Of a DNA stretch of 64,000 nt, positions 27,703 through 36,017 are shown in pieces. Under the pieces are notes generated by a model. It had not been told where the DNA came from. It ran no database searches and saw only the letters and a program-made list of their open reading frames with translations. This DNA is from Komagataeibacter sp. FNDCR2 (GTDB taxonomy: Bacteria > Pseudomonadota > Alphaproteobacteria > Acetobacterales > Acetobacteraceae), in contig NZ_JAIWOU010000001.1 of NCBI RefSeq assembly GCF_021295395.1, positions 2,796,001 through 2,860,000 on the forward strand. The letters run 5' to 3'. A program made the position numbers and the translations under genes. Every line of letters begins with the position of its first letter. Positions within the stretch are counted from its first letter, which is position 1.

Positions 27703-29919
27703 TTATACCTGCTCAACAAATGTATCGATCACCCGCTTGGGGCCTGCTTTTTCAAACGCGATTTCCAGCCGGTTGCCCTCGACCGCGGTAATGGTGCCGT
27801 AGCCGAATTTCTGGTGGAATACACGCACCCCCACCTTCATGCCCGGCGTGGTGGCGGCCGGTGGCGTGACATCATGCACGCGGCGGCTGGCGACCAGCGG
27901 GAAGGGCGTGCCGCCAAACACGGCGGGGCGACCGAGGAAACTGCGCCGGCTGTTGGATGTGTCGCCCATGGTTTCGATATGTTCGGCGGGAAGTTCCTCG
28001 ATAAAGCGGCTGGGAATGGCGGACTGCCAGCTTCCATAGATCAGCCGGTTGCCCGCATGGCTGATGATGGCCCTGCGGCGCGCGCGCGTGATGCCGACAT
28101 AGGCAAGGCGGCGTTCTTCCTCCAGCCCCTTCAGGCCGCCCTCATCAAGCGTGCGCTGGGAGGGGAAGACCCCTTCCTCCCATCCGGGCAGGAACACGGT
28201 GTCGAATTCCAGCCCTTTCGCGCCGTGCAGGGTCATGATGCTCAGGCTGTCCTGACCGGCCTTGTCCTCCGTATCCATGACAAGGGCGACATGCTCCAGA
28301 AATCCGCTGAGGTTTTCATAATCCGCAAGCGAGCGGACGAGTTCCTTCAGGTTTTCCAGCCTGCCCGGCGCATCGGGGGATTTATCGGCCTTCCACATGC
28401 CTACATAGCCGGAGTCTTCGAGCAGGTGCTCGATGGCGACGACATGCCCCTCACGCTCCAGCATGGCGCGCGTGGCGGCCAGCGTGTGCATGAGCGCGGT
28501 CAACTGTTCCTTCGCCCGGCCCTTGATCTCGCCCATGGCCAGCAGGTCCAGCACGGCGGCGGTCAGCGGGAGTTCGCGCGCGCGGGCATGGAGGTGCATC
28601 TTCTGCAACCCCGCCGTGCCGACACCCCGGCGCGGCACGTTGATGATCCGCTCAAAGGCCAGATCATCCGATGGCTGGTTGACCACGCGCATATAGGCGA
28701 TGGCGTCGCGGATTTCGGCGCGTTCGTAAAACCGCAGCCCGCCCACCACGCGGTAGGGCAGGCCGAGGGTGATCAGCCGTTCCTCGAACGCGCGGGTCTG
28801 GAATCCGGCGCGTACCAGTATGGCGATCCCGGCCATGGCATGGCCGTCGCTGCGCAGGCGTTCGATCTCGCTGCCGACCATGCGGGCCTCGTCATCCGAA
28901 TCCTGTACGGAAATGACGCGCACCTTTTCGCCTTCGGCATCCTCGCGCCCCGGATGCAGCGTCTTGCCCAGCCGCCCTTCGTTATGGGCGATCAGGCCGG
29001 AGGCGGCGCCCAGTATCTGCCGTGTGGAGCGGTAATTGCGCTCCAGCCGCACCACCCGCGCGCCGGGAAAGTCACGTTCGAAGCGCAGGATGTTTTCCAC
29101 CTCCGCCCCGCGCCATGAATAGATCGACTGGTCATCATCGCCCACGCAGCAGATGTTGGCGGGCTGTCCCTGCCGGTGGGCCAGCAGCCGCAGCCACAGG
29201 TACTGGATGGTGTTGGTGTCCTGATATTCATCCACCAGGATATAGCGGAAGAAACGGTGATACTGCGCCAGCACATCGGGGTGGCGGCGCATGATTTCCG
29301 TCATGTGCAGCATGAGATCGCCAAAATCGCACGCGTTGATCTGCTTCAGCCGGGACTGGTAGCCGGCATAGATTTCCGCGCAGCGCCCGTTGGCGAAATC
29401 CGTATCCTCCGCCGCCGTGATGGATTCGGGGGCCAGCCCCCGGTCCTTCCACCGCTGGATCACCCCCAGAATCGCCTGTGGCGGCCAGCGTTTGGTGTCG
29501 ATGCGGTAGGGTTCGAGCACCTGCTTGAGCAGGCGGAGCTGGTCATCGGTATCAAGGATGGTGAAGCTGCTGGTCAGGCCGACATATTCCGCATGGCGGC
29601 GCAGCATGCGCGCGCACAGAGCATGGAACGTGCCCAGCCACAGCCCCTCCGCCGGTTCACCCAGCAGCGCGCCGACACGTTCGCGCATTTCGCGCGCGGC
29701 CTTGTTGGTGAAGGTCACGGCGAGTATCTGGTTCGGGCGCGCGCGGCCCGATAGCAGGATATGCGCGAACCGCGTGGTCAGCACCCGCGTCTTGCCCGTG
29801 CCCGCGCCGGCAAGGACCAGAAGCGGGCCATCCGTGGTCTCGATGGCGTCCCGCTGTTCGGGATTGAGGCGGTTGAGATAATCCGGCTCCGGGCCGGTGG
29901 GGATAAGGCTGTCCATCAC
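27703..29919 (-). CDS. uvrD: ATP-dependent DNA helicase UvrD/PcrA
   Basis: A superfamily 1 3'-5' helicase of 738 residues that acts in nucleotide excision and mismatch repair and clears recombination proteins. Helicase motifs appear in order: LNPEQRDAI, Walker A AGAGTGKT at 37-44, TFTNKAAREMRERV, VDEYQDTN (motif II), GDDDQSIYSWRGA (III), YRSTRQIL (IV), TLHGAKGLEFDTVF (V) and AYVGITRARR (VI). The C-terminal FGYGTITAVEGNRLEI segment is the RNA-polymerase-binding Tudor-like tail known from PcrA/UvrD. It heads the minus-strand run uvrD-prmA-GNAT-pepP and is divergent from the degenerate radC. Confidence 0.94.
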   Translation of the reverse strand: MMDSLIPTGPEPDYLNRLNPEQRDAIETTDGPLLVLAGAGTGKTRVLTTRFAHILLSGRARPNQILAVTFTNKAAREMRERVGALLGEPAEGLWLGTFHALCARMLRRHAEYVGLTSSFTILDTDDQLRLLKQVLEPYRIDTKRWPPQAILGVIQRWKDRGLAPESITAAEDTDFANGRCAEIYAGYQSRLKQINACDFGDLMLHMTEIMRRHPDVLAQYHRFFRYILVDEYQDTNTIQYLWLRLLAHRQGQPANICCVGDDDQSIYSWRGAEVENILRFERDFPGARVVRLERNYRSTRQILGAASGLIAHNEGRLGKTLHPGREDAEGEKVRVISVQDSDDEARMVGSEIERLRSDGHAMAGIAILVRAGFQTRAFEERLITLGLPYRVVGGLRFYERAEIRDAIAYMRVVNQPSDDLAFERIINVPRRGVGTAGLQKMHLHARARELPLTAAVLDLLAMGEIKGRAKEQLTALMHTLAATRAMLEREGHVVAIEHLLEDSGYVGMWKADKSPDAPGRLENLKELVRSLADYENLSGFLEHVALVMDTEDKAGQDSLSIMTLHGAKGLEFDTVFLPGWEEGVFPSQRTLDEGGLKGLEEERRLAYVGITRARRRAIISHAGNRLIYGSWQSAIPSRFIEELPAEHIETMGDTSNSRRSFLGRPAVFGGTPFPLVASRRVHDVTPPAATTPGMKVGVRVFHQKFGYGTITAVEGNRLEIAFEKAGPKRVIDTFVEQV

Positions 29920-30020
29920 GCTACCTTCTATACCAATCCCGCGGCGGGGGAACCAATGCTATCACTTATGGCCATGACGGGTGGGGTCGGGAAAAATATG
30001 CGCAACAACGGGCAAGCGGC

Positions 30021-30698
30021 ATGAAAGGCATGATGGTGACGGGGCCGGGGGGCCACCGGGCGCGCATGCGCAGGCGTATCCGCATGGCGGGCGCGCAGTC
30101 ACTGGCCGATTACGAACTGCTGGAGGTGCTGCTGTTCGCCGCCGTGCCAAGGCGGGACACCAAGCCGCAGGCCAAGGCGCTGCTGGCGCATTTCGGCGGG
30201 CTTGAAGCGGTGCTTGACGCCCCGCCCGAAGCCCTGCGGGCGGCCGGGCTGGGGCCGCGCGGGGCTGCGGTCCTGTCCTGTCCCGCCCGCGTGGCGGCGC
30301 GCCTGAGCCATGCCGACCCACGGGGGCAGGCGGTCCTTGGGGATATGGCGGCGCTGCTGGAACACTGCGATGGAGCGCCCTGTCCCGACCGGGACGGGGT
30401 GCGGGTCTTCTATCTTGATTCCGCGCGTCACATGCTGGCGGATGAGATGGTCCTGAGCGGCCCGGCCGCGGAAATGTGCCGCGCCGTGCTGGCGCGCGCG
30501 CTGGAACTGCATGCCGTCTCCCTTATCGCCGTGCGGGACATGGGCGCGCGGCCGCCGCCGCCGCAGGGCAGTGCGGGCGACCTGCGTTTCCTGCGCATGC
30601 TGCACGCCCATGCCCGGCTGCTGGGGCTGGCGTTGCAGGACTGTCTGGTCCGTGGCGGTGGCACGACGCTCAGCATGCGTGACGTGATTACGGCATAG
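30021..30698 (+). CDS. RadC-like protein lacking the JAMM metal site
   Basis: This 225-residue protein has the two-part RadC layout: an N-terminal helix-hairpin-helix region (ADYELLEVLLFAAVPRRDTKPQAKALLAHFGGLEAVL) and a C-terminal MPN/JAMM fold. The metal motif, normally HNHPSGDPTPS, reads RDMGARPPPPQGS. The later DH of VLDHLI reads QDC. No zinc could be bound in the usual way. The frame is intact over the family's full length. A complete RadC with the motif is encoded 840 bases downstream on the same strand. The gene may be a diverged paralogue with a structural role, or one that is decaying. Confidence 0.75.
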   Translation: MKGMMVTGPGGHRARMRRRIRMAGAQSLADYELLEVLLFAAVPRRDTKPQAKALLAHFGGLEAVLDAPPEALRAAGLGPRGAAVLSCPARVAARLSHADPRGQAVLGDMAALLEHCDGAPCPDRDGVRVFYLDSARHMLADEMVLSGPAAEMCRAVLARALELHAVSLIAVRDMGARPPPPQGSAGDLRFLRMLHAHARLLGLALQDCLVRGGGTTLSMRDVITA

Positions 30699-30762
30699 GC
30701 GCCGGGAATGGCTTCCTTAATAATTCGCAGGATATTCCCGGGCAGCCCCTTCAAACAGCGTC

Positions 30763-31455
30763 TCAGCGGTGGGGGTGGGCGTCGGCCGCGGCAAACTGCT
30801 GGCGGATGGCCTCAAGCAGTTCGGCAGGCTGGCTGACCAGCGCATCGGCGCCTGCCTCGATCAGTTCCTCACGCGAGCCATAGCCCCACAGCACGCCAAG
30901 GGCGCGGACATGGTTGGCATGGGCGCCGCTTATGTCATGCCGGCGGTCCCCGATCATGAGCGCATCTTCACGCCGGATGTTGTGTTCGCGCAGCAGGGCG
31001 GCGATCAGTTCCGGCTTTTCCGCGCCGCTGTCATCCGCGCGCGCGCCGGACAGGCCATCGAAAAACCGGACCAGATCGCGCAGGTGCAGGATCTTGCGCG
31101 CCAGGTGCCGGGGCTTGGATGTCGCCACGAACAGCCGCACCCCTTCGGCGGACAGGGTCTCGATCACATGGCGCATGTGGTCGAATACCGGGGTTTTATG
31201 CATCCCTTCCGATTCGTAGTGCTTGCGGTAAAGCGCCATGGCTTCCTGCACCCGGTCATCGCCATAATGGGCCAGGACATGGCCGATCAGTTCTTCCAGC
31301 GGCGGGCCGACCACCCATGTCAGGTCGATCGACATGTCGGGTTCATGCCCCAGGTCACGCAGCAGGGCGTGAATGGAGTCCACAATGCCATCACGCGAAC
31401 GAACGATGGTTCCGTCCAGATCAAAGAGTACGGTATGGGATTTCTGAAACAGCAT
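30763..31455 (-). CDS. HAD-superfamily hydrolase, phosphoglycolate phosphatase-like
   Basis: A 230-residue haloacid dehalogenase phosphatase of the Gph/PGP type. The nucleophile motif is FDLDGTIVRS near the N terminus. Motif II is FVATSKP, the motif III Lys is in GAEKPELI, and motif IV is ALMIGDRRHDISGAHANHV. A helical cap lies between motifs I and II. Enzymes of this form dephosphorylate 2-phosphoglycolate or related small phosphoesters; the exact substrate is not visible. It stands alone between the two radC-like genes, on the opposite strand. Confidence 0.82.
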   Translation of the reverse strand: MLFQKSHTVLFDLDGTIVRSRDGIVDSIHALLRDLGHEPDMSIDLTWVVGPPLEELIGHVLAHYGDDRVQEAMALYRKHYESEGMHKTPVFDHMRHVIETLSAEGVRLFVATSKPRHLARKILHLRDLVRFFDGLSGARADDSGAEKPELIAALLREHNIRREDALMIGDRRHDISGAHANHVRALGVLWGYGSREELIEAGADALVSQPAELLEAIRQQFAAADAHPHR

Positions 31456-31537
31456 GCAGGTTCATAAGCTCCTAGTCCTGCCCCATCATGCACGATCAGG
31501 CCGGATTTTGCGCTGAAATTGTTGAGAAGTCTCCATT

Positions 31538-32209
31538 TTGCCCGATAAAAGGCCGCAACCGGACCAATCCGTGCCCACTACCCCCGGCGTGAGCCGTGCC
31601 GATGACCTTGCCTTCCTGCGGGAGATGATCCGCACGCTCGATACCACCCACCCCGCGCCCGACCGCCTTGCGGCCAGCCTGCTGGAGCGTTTCGGTTCGG
31701 CTGGCATGGCGCTGTCGGCGCATGTGGGGGCGGTGGATGAGGTGGCCGGAGGGGAGACGGCCCTGCCGCCGCTGCTTGCCGTCATGCGGGAGGCGGCCGT
31801 GCGGCTGCACCGCAGCCGCGTGCGGCGGACGGATGTGCTGTCCGGGCAGGAAGGGCTCATGGCCTATCTTCAGGCCAGCATGGGCCATGAGGTGGTCGAA
31901 CAGTTCCGCGTATTGTTCGTGGATGCGGCGTTTCACCTTCTGGCCGATGAACTGATGGGCACCGGCACGGTCAACCATTCGCCCGTCTATCCACGCGAGA
32001 TCATGCGCCGCGCGCTCGGGCTCGGGGCCAGCAGGCTGGTGCTGGCCCATAACCACCCGGCGGGGCGACCGGAGCCGTCGGGCGCTGACATTGAAATGAC
32101 CATGCGCATCGTCCAGCTTGGCAAGCTCATGCAGGTGACGGTGCATGACCACATCATCGTCGGCAATGGCCGGACGTGCAGCTTCCGCGAGATGGGGCTG
32201 ATTATCTAG
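31538..32209 (+). CDS. radC: RadC/JAB-domain protein
   Basis: A 223-residue RadC-family protein with an intact JAMM metal site: LAHNHPAGRPEPSGADIEMTMR. It also has the following [23 protein letters not shown]. The N-terminal part is the family's HhH-like region. The biochemical role of RadC remains unsettled in bacteria. The start shown is a TTG at 31538; a GTG at 31571 is an alternative, and neither has a strong ribosome site. The 3' end overlaps purK by eight bases in convergent orientation. Confidence 0.85.
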   Translation: MPDKRPQPDQSVPTTPGVSRADDLAFLREMIRTLDTTHPAPDRLAASLLERFGSAGMALSAHVGAVDEVAGGETALPPLLAVMREAAVRLHRSRVRRTDVLSGQEGLMAYLQASMGHEVVEQFRVLFVDAAFHLLADELMGTGTVNHSPVYPREIMRRALGLGASRLVLAHNHPAGRPEPSGADIEMTMRIVQLGKLMQVTVHDHIIVGNGRTCSFREMGLII

Positions 32210-33335
32210 CCGTGGCCAGCGGGCCAAGGGCCGCCTCGACCCCGAATTCCCCCGGCAGGCCACCCTGCGCGAACAGTACGTTCACATGCCCCATCTTGCG
32301 GCCGGGGCGGGCTTCCGTCTTGCCGTAATGGTGGGCCAGCAGGCGGGGGGCCGCCATGATCCGTGGCCACAGGGCCATGTCGTCCGGCCCGATCAGGTTC
32401 TTCATCACCGCATCGCTGTGGCGGATGGCGGGCGGAAGGGGCAGGCCGGTCACGGCCCGCACATGCATCTCGAACTGGTCGACCGGGCAGGCGTCCATGG
32501 TCCAGTGACCGGAATTGTGGGGGCGGGGGGCGATTTCATTCACCCGCAGGCTGCCATCACGGTCCACGAACATCTCGACACCCAGCAGCCCCACCAGATC
32601 AAGCGCCACCGCGATGCGCCGGGCCAGGTCACGGGCCTGCGCGGCCAGGTCGGGCGGGATGCGCGCGGGCGCGAGGCTTATGTCCAGAATCCCGTCGCGG
32701 TGGCGGTTTTCCGTCACGTCGAAGGCACTGACCTCACCGTGCGCATTGCGCGCGACCATCACGCTCACCTCACAGGCGAAATGCACCATTCCCTCGGCCA
32801 CCAGCGGATGGGGCCGCAGGCTGTCAAAGGCGGCATCCAGCCCGGCGGCATCATGGATGCGGGCCTGGCCCTTGCCATCATAGCCAAGGCGCGTGGTCTT
32901 GAGGATGAAGGGATAGCCCAGCGCCGCCGCCGCCCGGTCCAGATCGGCACGGTCATGCACGGCCTGCCAGGGGGCGACCGGAATGCCGGTTTCCGCCATG
33001 AAGGTTTTTTCGGCAATGCGGTCCTGGCTTATGCGCAGGATGCGCCCGGCGGGGTGGACGGGCCGGATGCTGGACAGCAGGTCCAGACCATCGGCGCTGA
33101 TATTCTCGAATTCGAAGGTGATGACATCCACGGCATCGGCAAACCGGCGCAGGGCGTCATGGTCGTCATATCGCCCCAGCGTGAGGGCATGCGCCACCTG
33201 GGCCGCCGGGCCATCGGCCTCCTGCGTCAGGATATGGGCGCGATACCCCAGCCGCGCGGCGGCAATGGCGGACATGCGGCCAAGCTGCCCCCCCCCCACG
33301 ATGCCCAGCACCGCGCCGGGCGGCAGTGCGCTCAT
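32202..33335 (-). CDS. purK: 5-(carboxyamino)imidazole ribonucleotide synthase
   Basis: It carboxylates AIR with ATP and bicarbonate to N5-CAIR in purine synthesis. The 377-residue ATP-grasp enzyme opens with [12 protein letters not shown] and contains [38 protein letters not shown] and the signature [18 protein letters not shown]. The ATG at 33335 overlaps the purE stop by four bases, the usual purE-purK coupling; a longer frame upstream is a purE shadow. Its 3' end overlaps the convergent radC by eight bases. Confidence 0.95.
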   Translation of the reverse strand: MSALPPGAVLGIVGGGQLGRMSAIAAARLGYRAHILTQEADGPAAQVAHALTLGRYDDHDALRRFADAVDVITFEFENISADGLDLLSSIRPVHPAGRILRISQDRIAEKTFMAETGIPVAPWQAVHDRADLDRAAAALGYPFILKTTRLGYDGKGQARIHDAAGLDAAFDSLRPHPLVAEGMVHFACEVSVMVARNAHGEVSAFDVTENRHRDGILDISLAPARIPPDLAAQARDLARRIAVALDLVGLLGVEMFVDRDGSLRVNEIAPRPHNSGHWTMDACPVDQFEMHVRAVTGLPLPPAIRHSDAVMKNLIGPDDMALWPRIMAAPRLLAHHYGKTEARPGRKMGHVNVLFAQGGLPGEFGVEAALGPLATAR

Positions 33336-33847
33336 CGGGTCGGTTCCTGCGCGACCGATGCGCTCTGGCGTTCCCGCCATGCCGCCAGGCGCGCCCCCAG
33401 CGCGGGATCGGACAGGGCGAGGATGGACGCCGCGAACAGGGCGGCGTTGGTAGCTCCCGCCTTGCCTATGGCCAGCGTGCCGACGGGAATGCCGCCGGGC
33501 ATCTGCACGATCGACAGCAGGCTGTCCATGCCCTTGAGCGCGTGCGATTCAACCGGCACGCCCAGTACCGGCAGCGCCGTCCATGCCGCGCACATGCCCG
33601 GCAGGTGCGCGGCCCCGCCCGCGCCCGCGATAATGACGGACAGCCCGCGGCCCTGTGCGGTCTTCGCATACTCTGCCAGCCGGTCCGGGGTGCGATGCGC
33701 CGAGACGATGCGGATTTCATGCGCGATATCCAGCGCCTCAAGCACGCTGGCGGCGTGACGCATGGTTTCCCAGTCGGACTGGCTGCCCATGATCATCCCG
33801 ACGCGCGGTGTCTGCGCGCCGGTGGGCGGAACGGGGGGGTGGCTCAC
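33332..33847 (-). CDS. purE: N5-CAIR mutase
   Basis: It moves the carboxylate of N5-CAIR to carbon to give CAIR, working directly after PurK. The 171-residue class I protein has the substrate loop GSQSDWETM, the catalytic His in VSAHRTPDR, and [12 protein letters not shown] plus ALPVLGVPV. The C-terminal 20 residues are extra and variable. It is the first gene of purEK, with the DUF465 gene 23 bases upstream on the same strand. Confidence 0.95.
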   Translation of the reverse strand: MSHPPVPPTGAQTPRVGMIMGSQSDWETMRHAASVLEALDIAHEIRIVSAHRTPDRLAEYAKTAQGRGLSVIIAGAGGAAHLPGMCAAWTALPVLGVPVESHALKGMDSLLSIVQMPGGIPVGTLAIGKAGATNAALFAASILALSDPALGARLAAWRERQSASVAQEPTR

Positions 33848-33870
33848 GGTAACGTACTCTCGTCAGGTAT

Positions 33871-34071
33871 TCAGGCGATGCTGTCCGGGATCAGTCGGCT
33901 TTCCAGCCATGCGATCTCATCCTTCAGCAGGAGCTTGCGCTTTTTCAGCCGTTGCAGTTGCAACTGGTCCGTTATCTGCAACGCCATGCGATTGATGACC
34001 GTATCAAGGTCGCGGTGTTCGCTGCGCAGTTCGTGCAGCTTGCGAAGGAGGGTATCCCGATCTGTCAGCAT
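33871..34071 (-). CDS. YdcH-family small protein (DUF465)
   Basis: A 66-residue, strongly charged, all-helical protein of DUF465/YdcH type, predicted to form a helical hairpin or coiled coil (heptad-like Leu spacing through LQLQRLKKRKLLLKDEIAWLESRL). The molecular role is not established for the family. It lies just upstream of purE on the same strand and is divergent from a second, shorter DUF465 gene. Confidence 0.75.
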   Translation of the reverse strand: MLTDRDTLLRKLHELRSEHRDLDTVINRMALQITDQLQLQRLKKRKLLLKDEIAWLESRLIPDSIA

Positions 34072-34231
34072 GGCGGCTCGTCTGTTAGGTGGGCGTTGGC
34101 TATCCTAAGCATATCCGCCGCAAAAGACGAAATGCCCGGCATCAACCCCATGGCCTGCAATTTTAGCATGGAATTCGCCAGCCGGTCTGGTCTAGCCTGC
34201 CTGGGTCGTAACAAAGACGCTGGAGGGTTCC

Positions 34232-34402
34232 ATGTCTTATGAAGCGCGTATCAACAGCCTCAAAAATCGCCATGCGCGGCTTGACGCCCGTATCTTTGAT
34301 GAAGACCGCCGACCCATGCCGGATGAAGTCACCATCCGCAGGCTCAAGCTGGAAAAACTCCGACTGAAGGAGGAGATCGAGCGTCTCGCCAGACTGGGCT
34401 GA
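34232..34402 (+). CDS. Second YdcH-family small protein (DUF465)
   Basis: A 56-codon frame, MSYEARINSL onwards, preceded by a good ribosome site (GGAGGG). It ends with the typical DUF465 helix RRLKLEKLRLKEEIERL. It is predicted to be a short charged helical hairpin. It diverges from the 66-residue relative at 33871-34071 across 160 bases, so the pair may have arisen by duplication. The function is unknown. Confidence 0.72.
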   Translation: MSYEARINSLKNRHARLDARIFDEDRRPMPDEVTIRRLKLEKLRLKEEIERLARLG

Positions 34403-34448
34403 TCGTCCCGCGGGCCGCCCGGCCTTCATGCCGGGCAGGCCGGGTCGA

Positions 34449-35036
34449 TCAGATGCTGTTCTCGCCGTCGTCATCCAGTTCCAGGGGCGGCGGGACAGCC
34501 TGGCCCTCACGTGCGAGACGCTCATTGGCGGCGGCCACCATGGCGTTCAGGTCGGTCTGGCTGCACAGACCCAGCGTAACCGGATCGCGCGGCTTGATGT
34601 TGGGGCTGTTCCAGTGCTGCTTGCTGCGGACCTTCTCGATGGTGTCCTTCGTCGTGCCCAGCAGCTTGCTGGTCTGCTGTTCGGACAGTTGCGGGAAGTT
34701 GCGCAGGATGAAGGCGATCGCATCCGGGCGGTCATTGCGCTTGGCCACCGGCGTATAGCGCGCGCCCTTCGAGCGGCGGTTGATCGGGTTGGCGGGCGGC
34801 AGGATCTTGAGACGCGACTCAGGATCCTTTTCACAGCGGTCGATCTCGGCCTGCGTGAGCTGGTGGTTGGCAATCGGGTCGTAGCCCACGATTCCCTGCG
34901 CCACTTCCCCATCGGCGATGGCCTGGACCTCCAGGGGATGCATTCCACAGAACTCGGCGATCTGGGTAAAGGTCAGCGCCGTTTTTTCAATAAGCCACAC
35001 GGCGGTTGCCTTGGGCATCAGGGGCAGGGCGGTCAT
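34449..35036 (-). CDS. trcR: Cell-cycle transcriptional regulator TrcR (DUF1013)
   Basis: The opening LMPKATAVWLIEKTALTFTQIAEFCGMHPLEVQAIADGEVA is the highly conserved DUF1013 start, whose Caulobacter member TrcR associates with RNA polymerase and influences cell-cycle genes. A second HTH-like unit, ILRNFPQLSEQQTSKLLGTTKDTIEKVRSKQHWN, lies in the middle. The C terminus is acidic. At 195 residues the length is normal. The ATG at 35036 was chosen because the family starts two residues later than the GTG at 35042. It stands alone, with a candidate promoter and a perfect palindrome upstream. Confidence 0.85.
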   Translation of the reverse strand: MTALPLMPKATAVWLIEKTALTFTQIAEFCGMHPLEVQAIADGEVAQGIVGYDPIANHQLTQAEIDRCEKDPESRLKILPPANPINRRSKGARYTPVAKRNDRPDAIAFILRNFPQLSEQQTSKLLGTTKDTIEKVRSKQHWNSPNIKPRDPVTLGLCSQTDLNAMVAAANERLAREGQAVPPPLELDDDGENSI

Positions 35037-35054
35037 TATCACTCAGGTCCTACA

Positions 35055-35072
35055 GCGTGTGGCGCCACACGC
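35055..35072. repeat. 18-bp perfect palindrome in the trcR leader
   Basis: GCGTGTGGC is followed directly by its reverse complement GCCACACGC, 18 bases before the trcR start and downstream of the likely promoter. It could be a protein-binding operator or form a short RNA hairpin close to the ribosome site. No T-run follows, so it is not a terminator. Confidence 0.5.
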
Positions 35073-35166
35073 AGGCACCTGAAAGGGTGTTTGAAACGGT
35101 TCCCTTCCGAAGCGGAAACCGTGCGTACCTGCTGGCGCGCCAAAAACAGAAAACACTCGTGGAAGT

Positions 35167-35196
35167 GATATGAAGGTTGCGGGTGGTAAAGGTCAA
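35167..35196 (-). promoter_or_regulatory. Candidate trcR promoter
   Basis: On the minus strand TTGACC and CATATC are separated by 18 bases, about 130 bases before the trcR start. The -35 is five of six to consensus; the -10 is weaker. Confidence 0.35.
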
Positions 35197-35232
35197 GACT
35201 TCAATCCATCCGCCCGGGATGTTTCACCACAA

Positions 35233-35268
35233 TAAAAAACAGGGGCGGACCACTGGCCCGCCCCTGTT
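35233..35268 (-). terminator. Terminator of the small heat-shock gene
   Basis: Read on the minus strand, an 11-base perfect stem (AACAGGGGCGG with CCGCCCCTGTT, nine-base loop) is followed by a run of T residues. It lies 15 bases after the hsp20 stop. Confidence 0.88.
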
Positions 35269-35283
35269 GTAAAATATGGGCAA

Positions 35284-35829
35284 TCAGGTTGCGCATGCCG
35301 CCTGCTGGGGCGCGCCGGCCGACGCCATGGTGGCGGCGGCAAGCTGGCCGGGCAGGGGGGCTTCGGTTTCCGGGGCCACTTCATCGCGCGGGGCGCTGGT
35401 GGCCGTGGCCTGACCGGAGGAGACGGGAATACGTCGTGGCTTGAGGGCCTCGGGCACGATCTGCCGTACGGCGATGCGCAGCAGCCCGTTGGTCAGGTCC
35501 GCATTTTCCACCACCACATGGTCGGCCAGCACGAAGCGGCGTTCGAACGCGCGCGTGGCGATGCCGCGATAGAGCATTTCCCTGCCCTGTGTGGTCTCAC
35601 CCACGCGACCGGCCACGATCAGCGTATTGTCCTGCACGGTCAGTTCGATGTCATCGGAGCCGAAACCCGCGACCGCCATGGTCAGCGCGTACTGGCTGTC
35701 GGTCAGTTTTTCGATGTTGTAGGGGGGGTAGGACGGGCTGACCGGATTCTGGGCCGCCGTATCGACAAGCTGGGCCAGACGGTCAAAGCCGATTGCGCTG
35801 CGGAACAGCGGCGCGAAATCATAAGCCAT
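35284..35829 (-). CDS. Small heat-shock protein (Hsp20/IbpA-like)
   Basis: An ATP-independent holdase of 181 residues with a central alpha-crystallin domain: YNIEKLTDSQYALTMAVAGF, DDIELTVQDNTLIVAGR, AFERRFVLADHVVVENADLTNGLLRIAV and the IPEALKPRRIPV-like end. The opening MAYDFAPLFRSAIGFDRL is the IbpA-type start. The ATG at 35829 follows GGAGG with an eight-base gap; the ATG five codons earlier would bury that site. The C-terminal 50 residues are Ala/Pro-rich and low complexity. Upstream lie a ROSE-like hairpin over the ribosome site and a sigma-32-like promoter. Confidence 0.92.
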   Translation of the reverse strand: MAYDFAPLFRSAIGFDRLAQLVDTAAQNPVSPSYPPYNIEKLTDSQYALTMAVAGFGSDDIELTVQDNTLIVAGRVGETTQGREMLYRGIATRAFERRFVLADHVVVENADLTNGLLRIAVRQIVPEALKPRRIPVSSGQATATSAPRDEVAPETEAPLPGQLAAATMASAGAPQQAACAT

Positions 35830-35836
35830 GTTGAAA

Positions 35837-35854
35837 ACCTCCATGAAGCAAGGT
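35837..35854 (-). promoter_or_regulatory. ROSE-like RNA thermometer hairpin over the hsp20 ribosome site
   Basis: In the mRNA, ACCUUGC pairs with GGAGGU across the loop UUCAU, leaving one unpaired G opposite the Shine-Dalgarno and a U-G pair. This is the arrangement of ROSE elements, where a conserved UUGCU opposes the SD with a bulged G and melts on heating. The leader back to about 35930 contains two more possible stems (AGGGT/ACCCT and CTCGATCGAG), as ROSE leaders do. ROSE control of small heat-shock genes is well established in alphaproteobacteria; here it is inferred from sequence. Confidence 0.6.
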
Positions 35855-35936
35855 CTGCGATGGTACGGTCCCTCGATCGAGCGGGCCGTGATGTCAGGGT
35901 GATGCGCGAACCCTCAGGGGCGTCCGTGCAGTCCAG

Positions 35937-35965
35937 ACATGGGAATGCCCGGCCCCCCGTTCAAG
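35937..35965 (-). promoter_or_regulatory. Sigma-32 (RpoH)-type promoter of hsp20
   Basis: On the minus strand CTTGAAC and TCCCATGT are separated by 14 bases, matching the heat-shock consensus CTTGAAA-N(11-16)-CCCCATnT in six of seven and all but the first defined base. Transcription would begin near 35930 and give a leader of about 100 bases containing the ROSE-like hairpin. Confidence 0.6.
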
Positions 35966-35977
35966 GGGCCGGGCATT
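35944..35977. repeat. 13-bp inverted repeat downstream of rpmE
   Basis: AATGCCCGGCCCC and its exact complement flank an eight-base loop, giving a very stable stem 40 bases after the rpmE stop. No T-run follows on either strand. It may protect or end the rpmE message. The loop and one edge carry the -35 of the hsp20 heat-shock promoter. Confidence 0.7.
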
Positions 35978-36017
35978 CGCACCAATAGCAGTCCGTATCT
36001 GGTGGAGGCGGAGCTGA

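Noticed and set aside
34418..34435. Hairpin CCCGGC/GCCGGG between the second DUF465 gene and trcR
   Set aside because: The stem is only six base pairs and no T-run follows on either strand, so it was not called a terminator.
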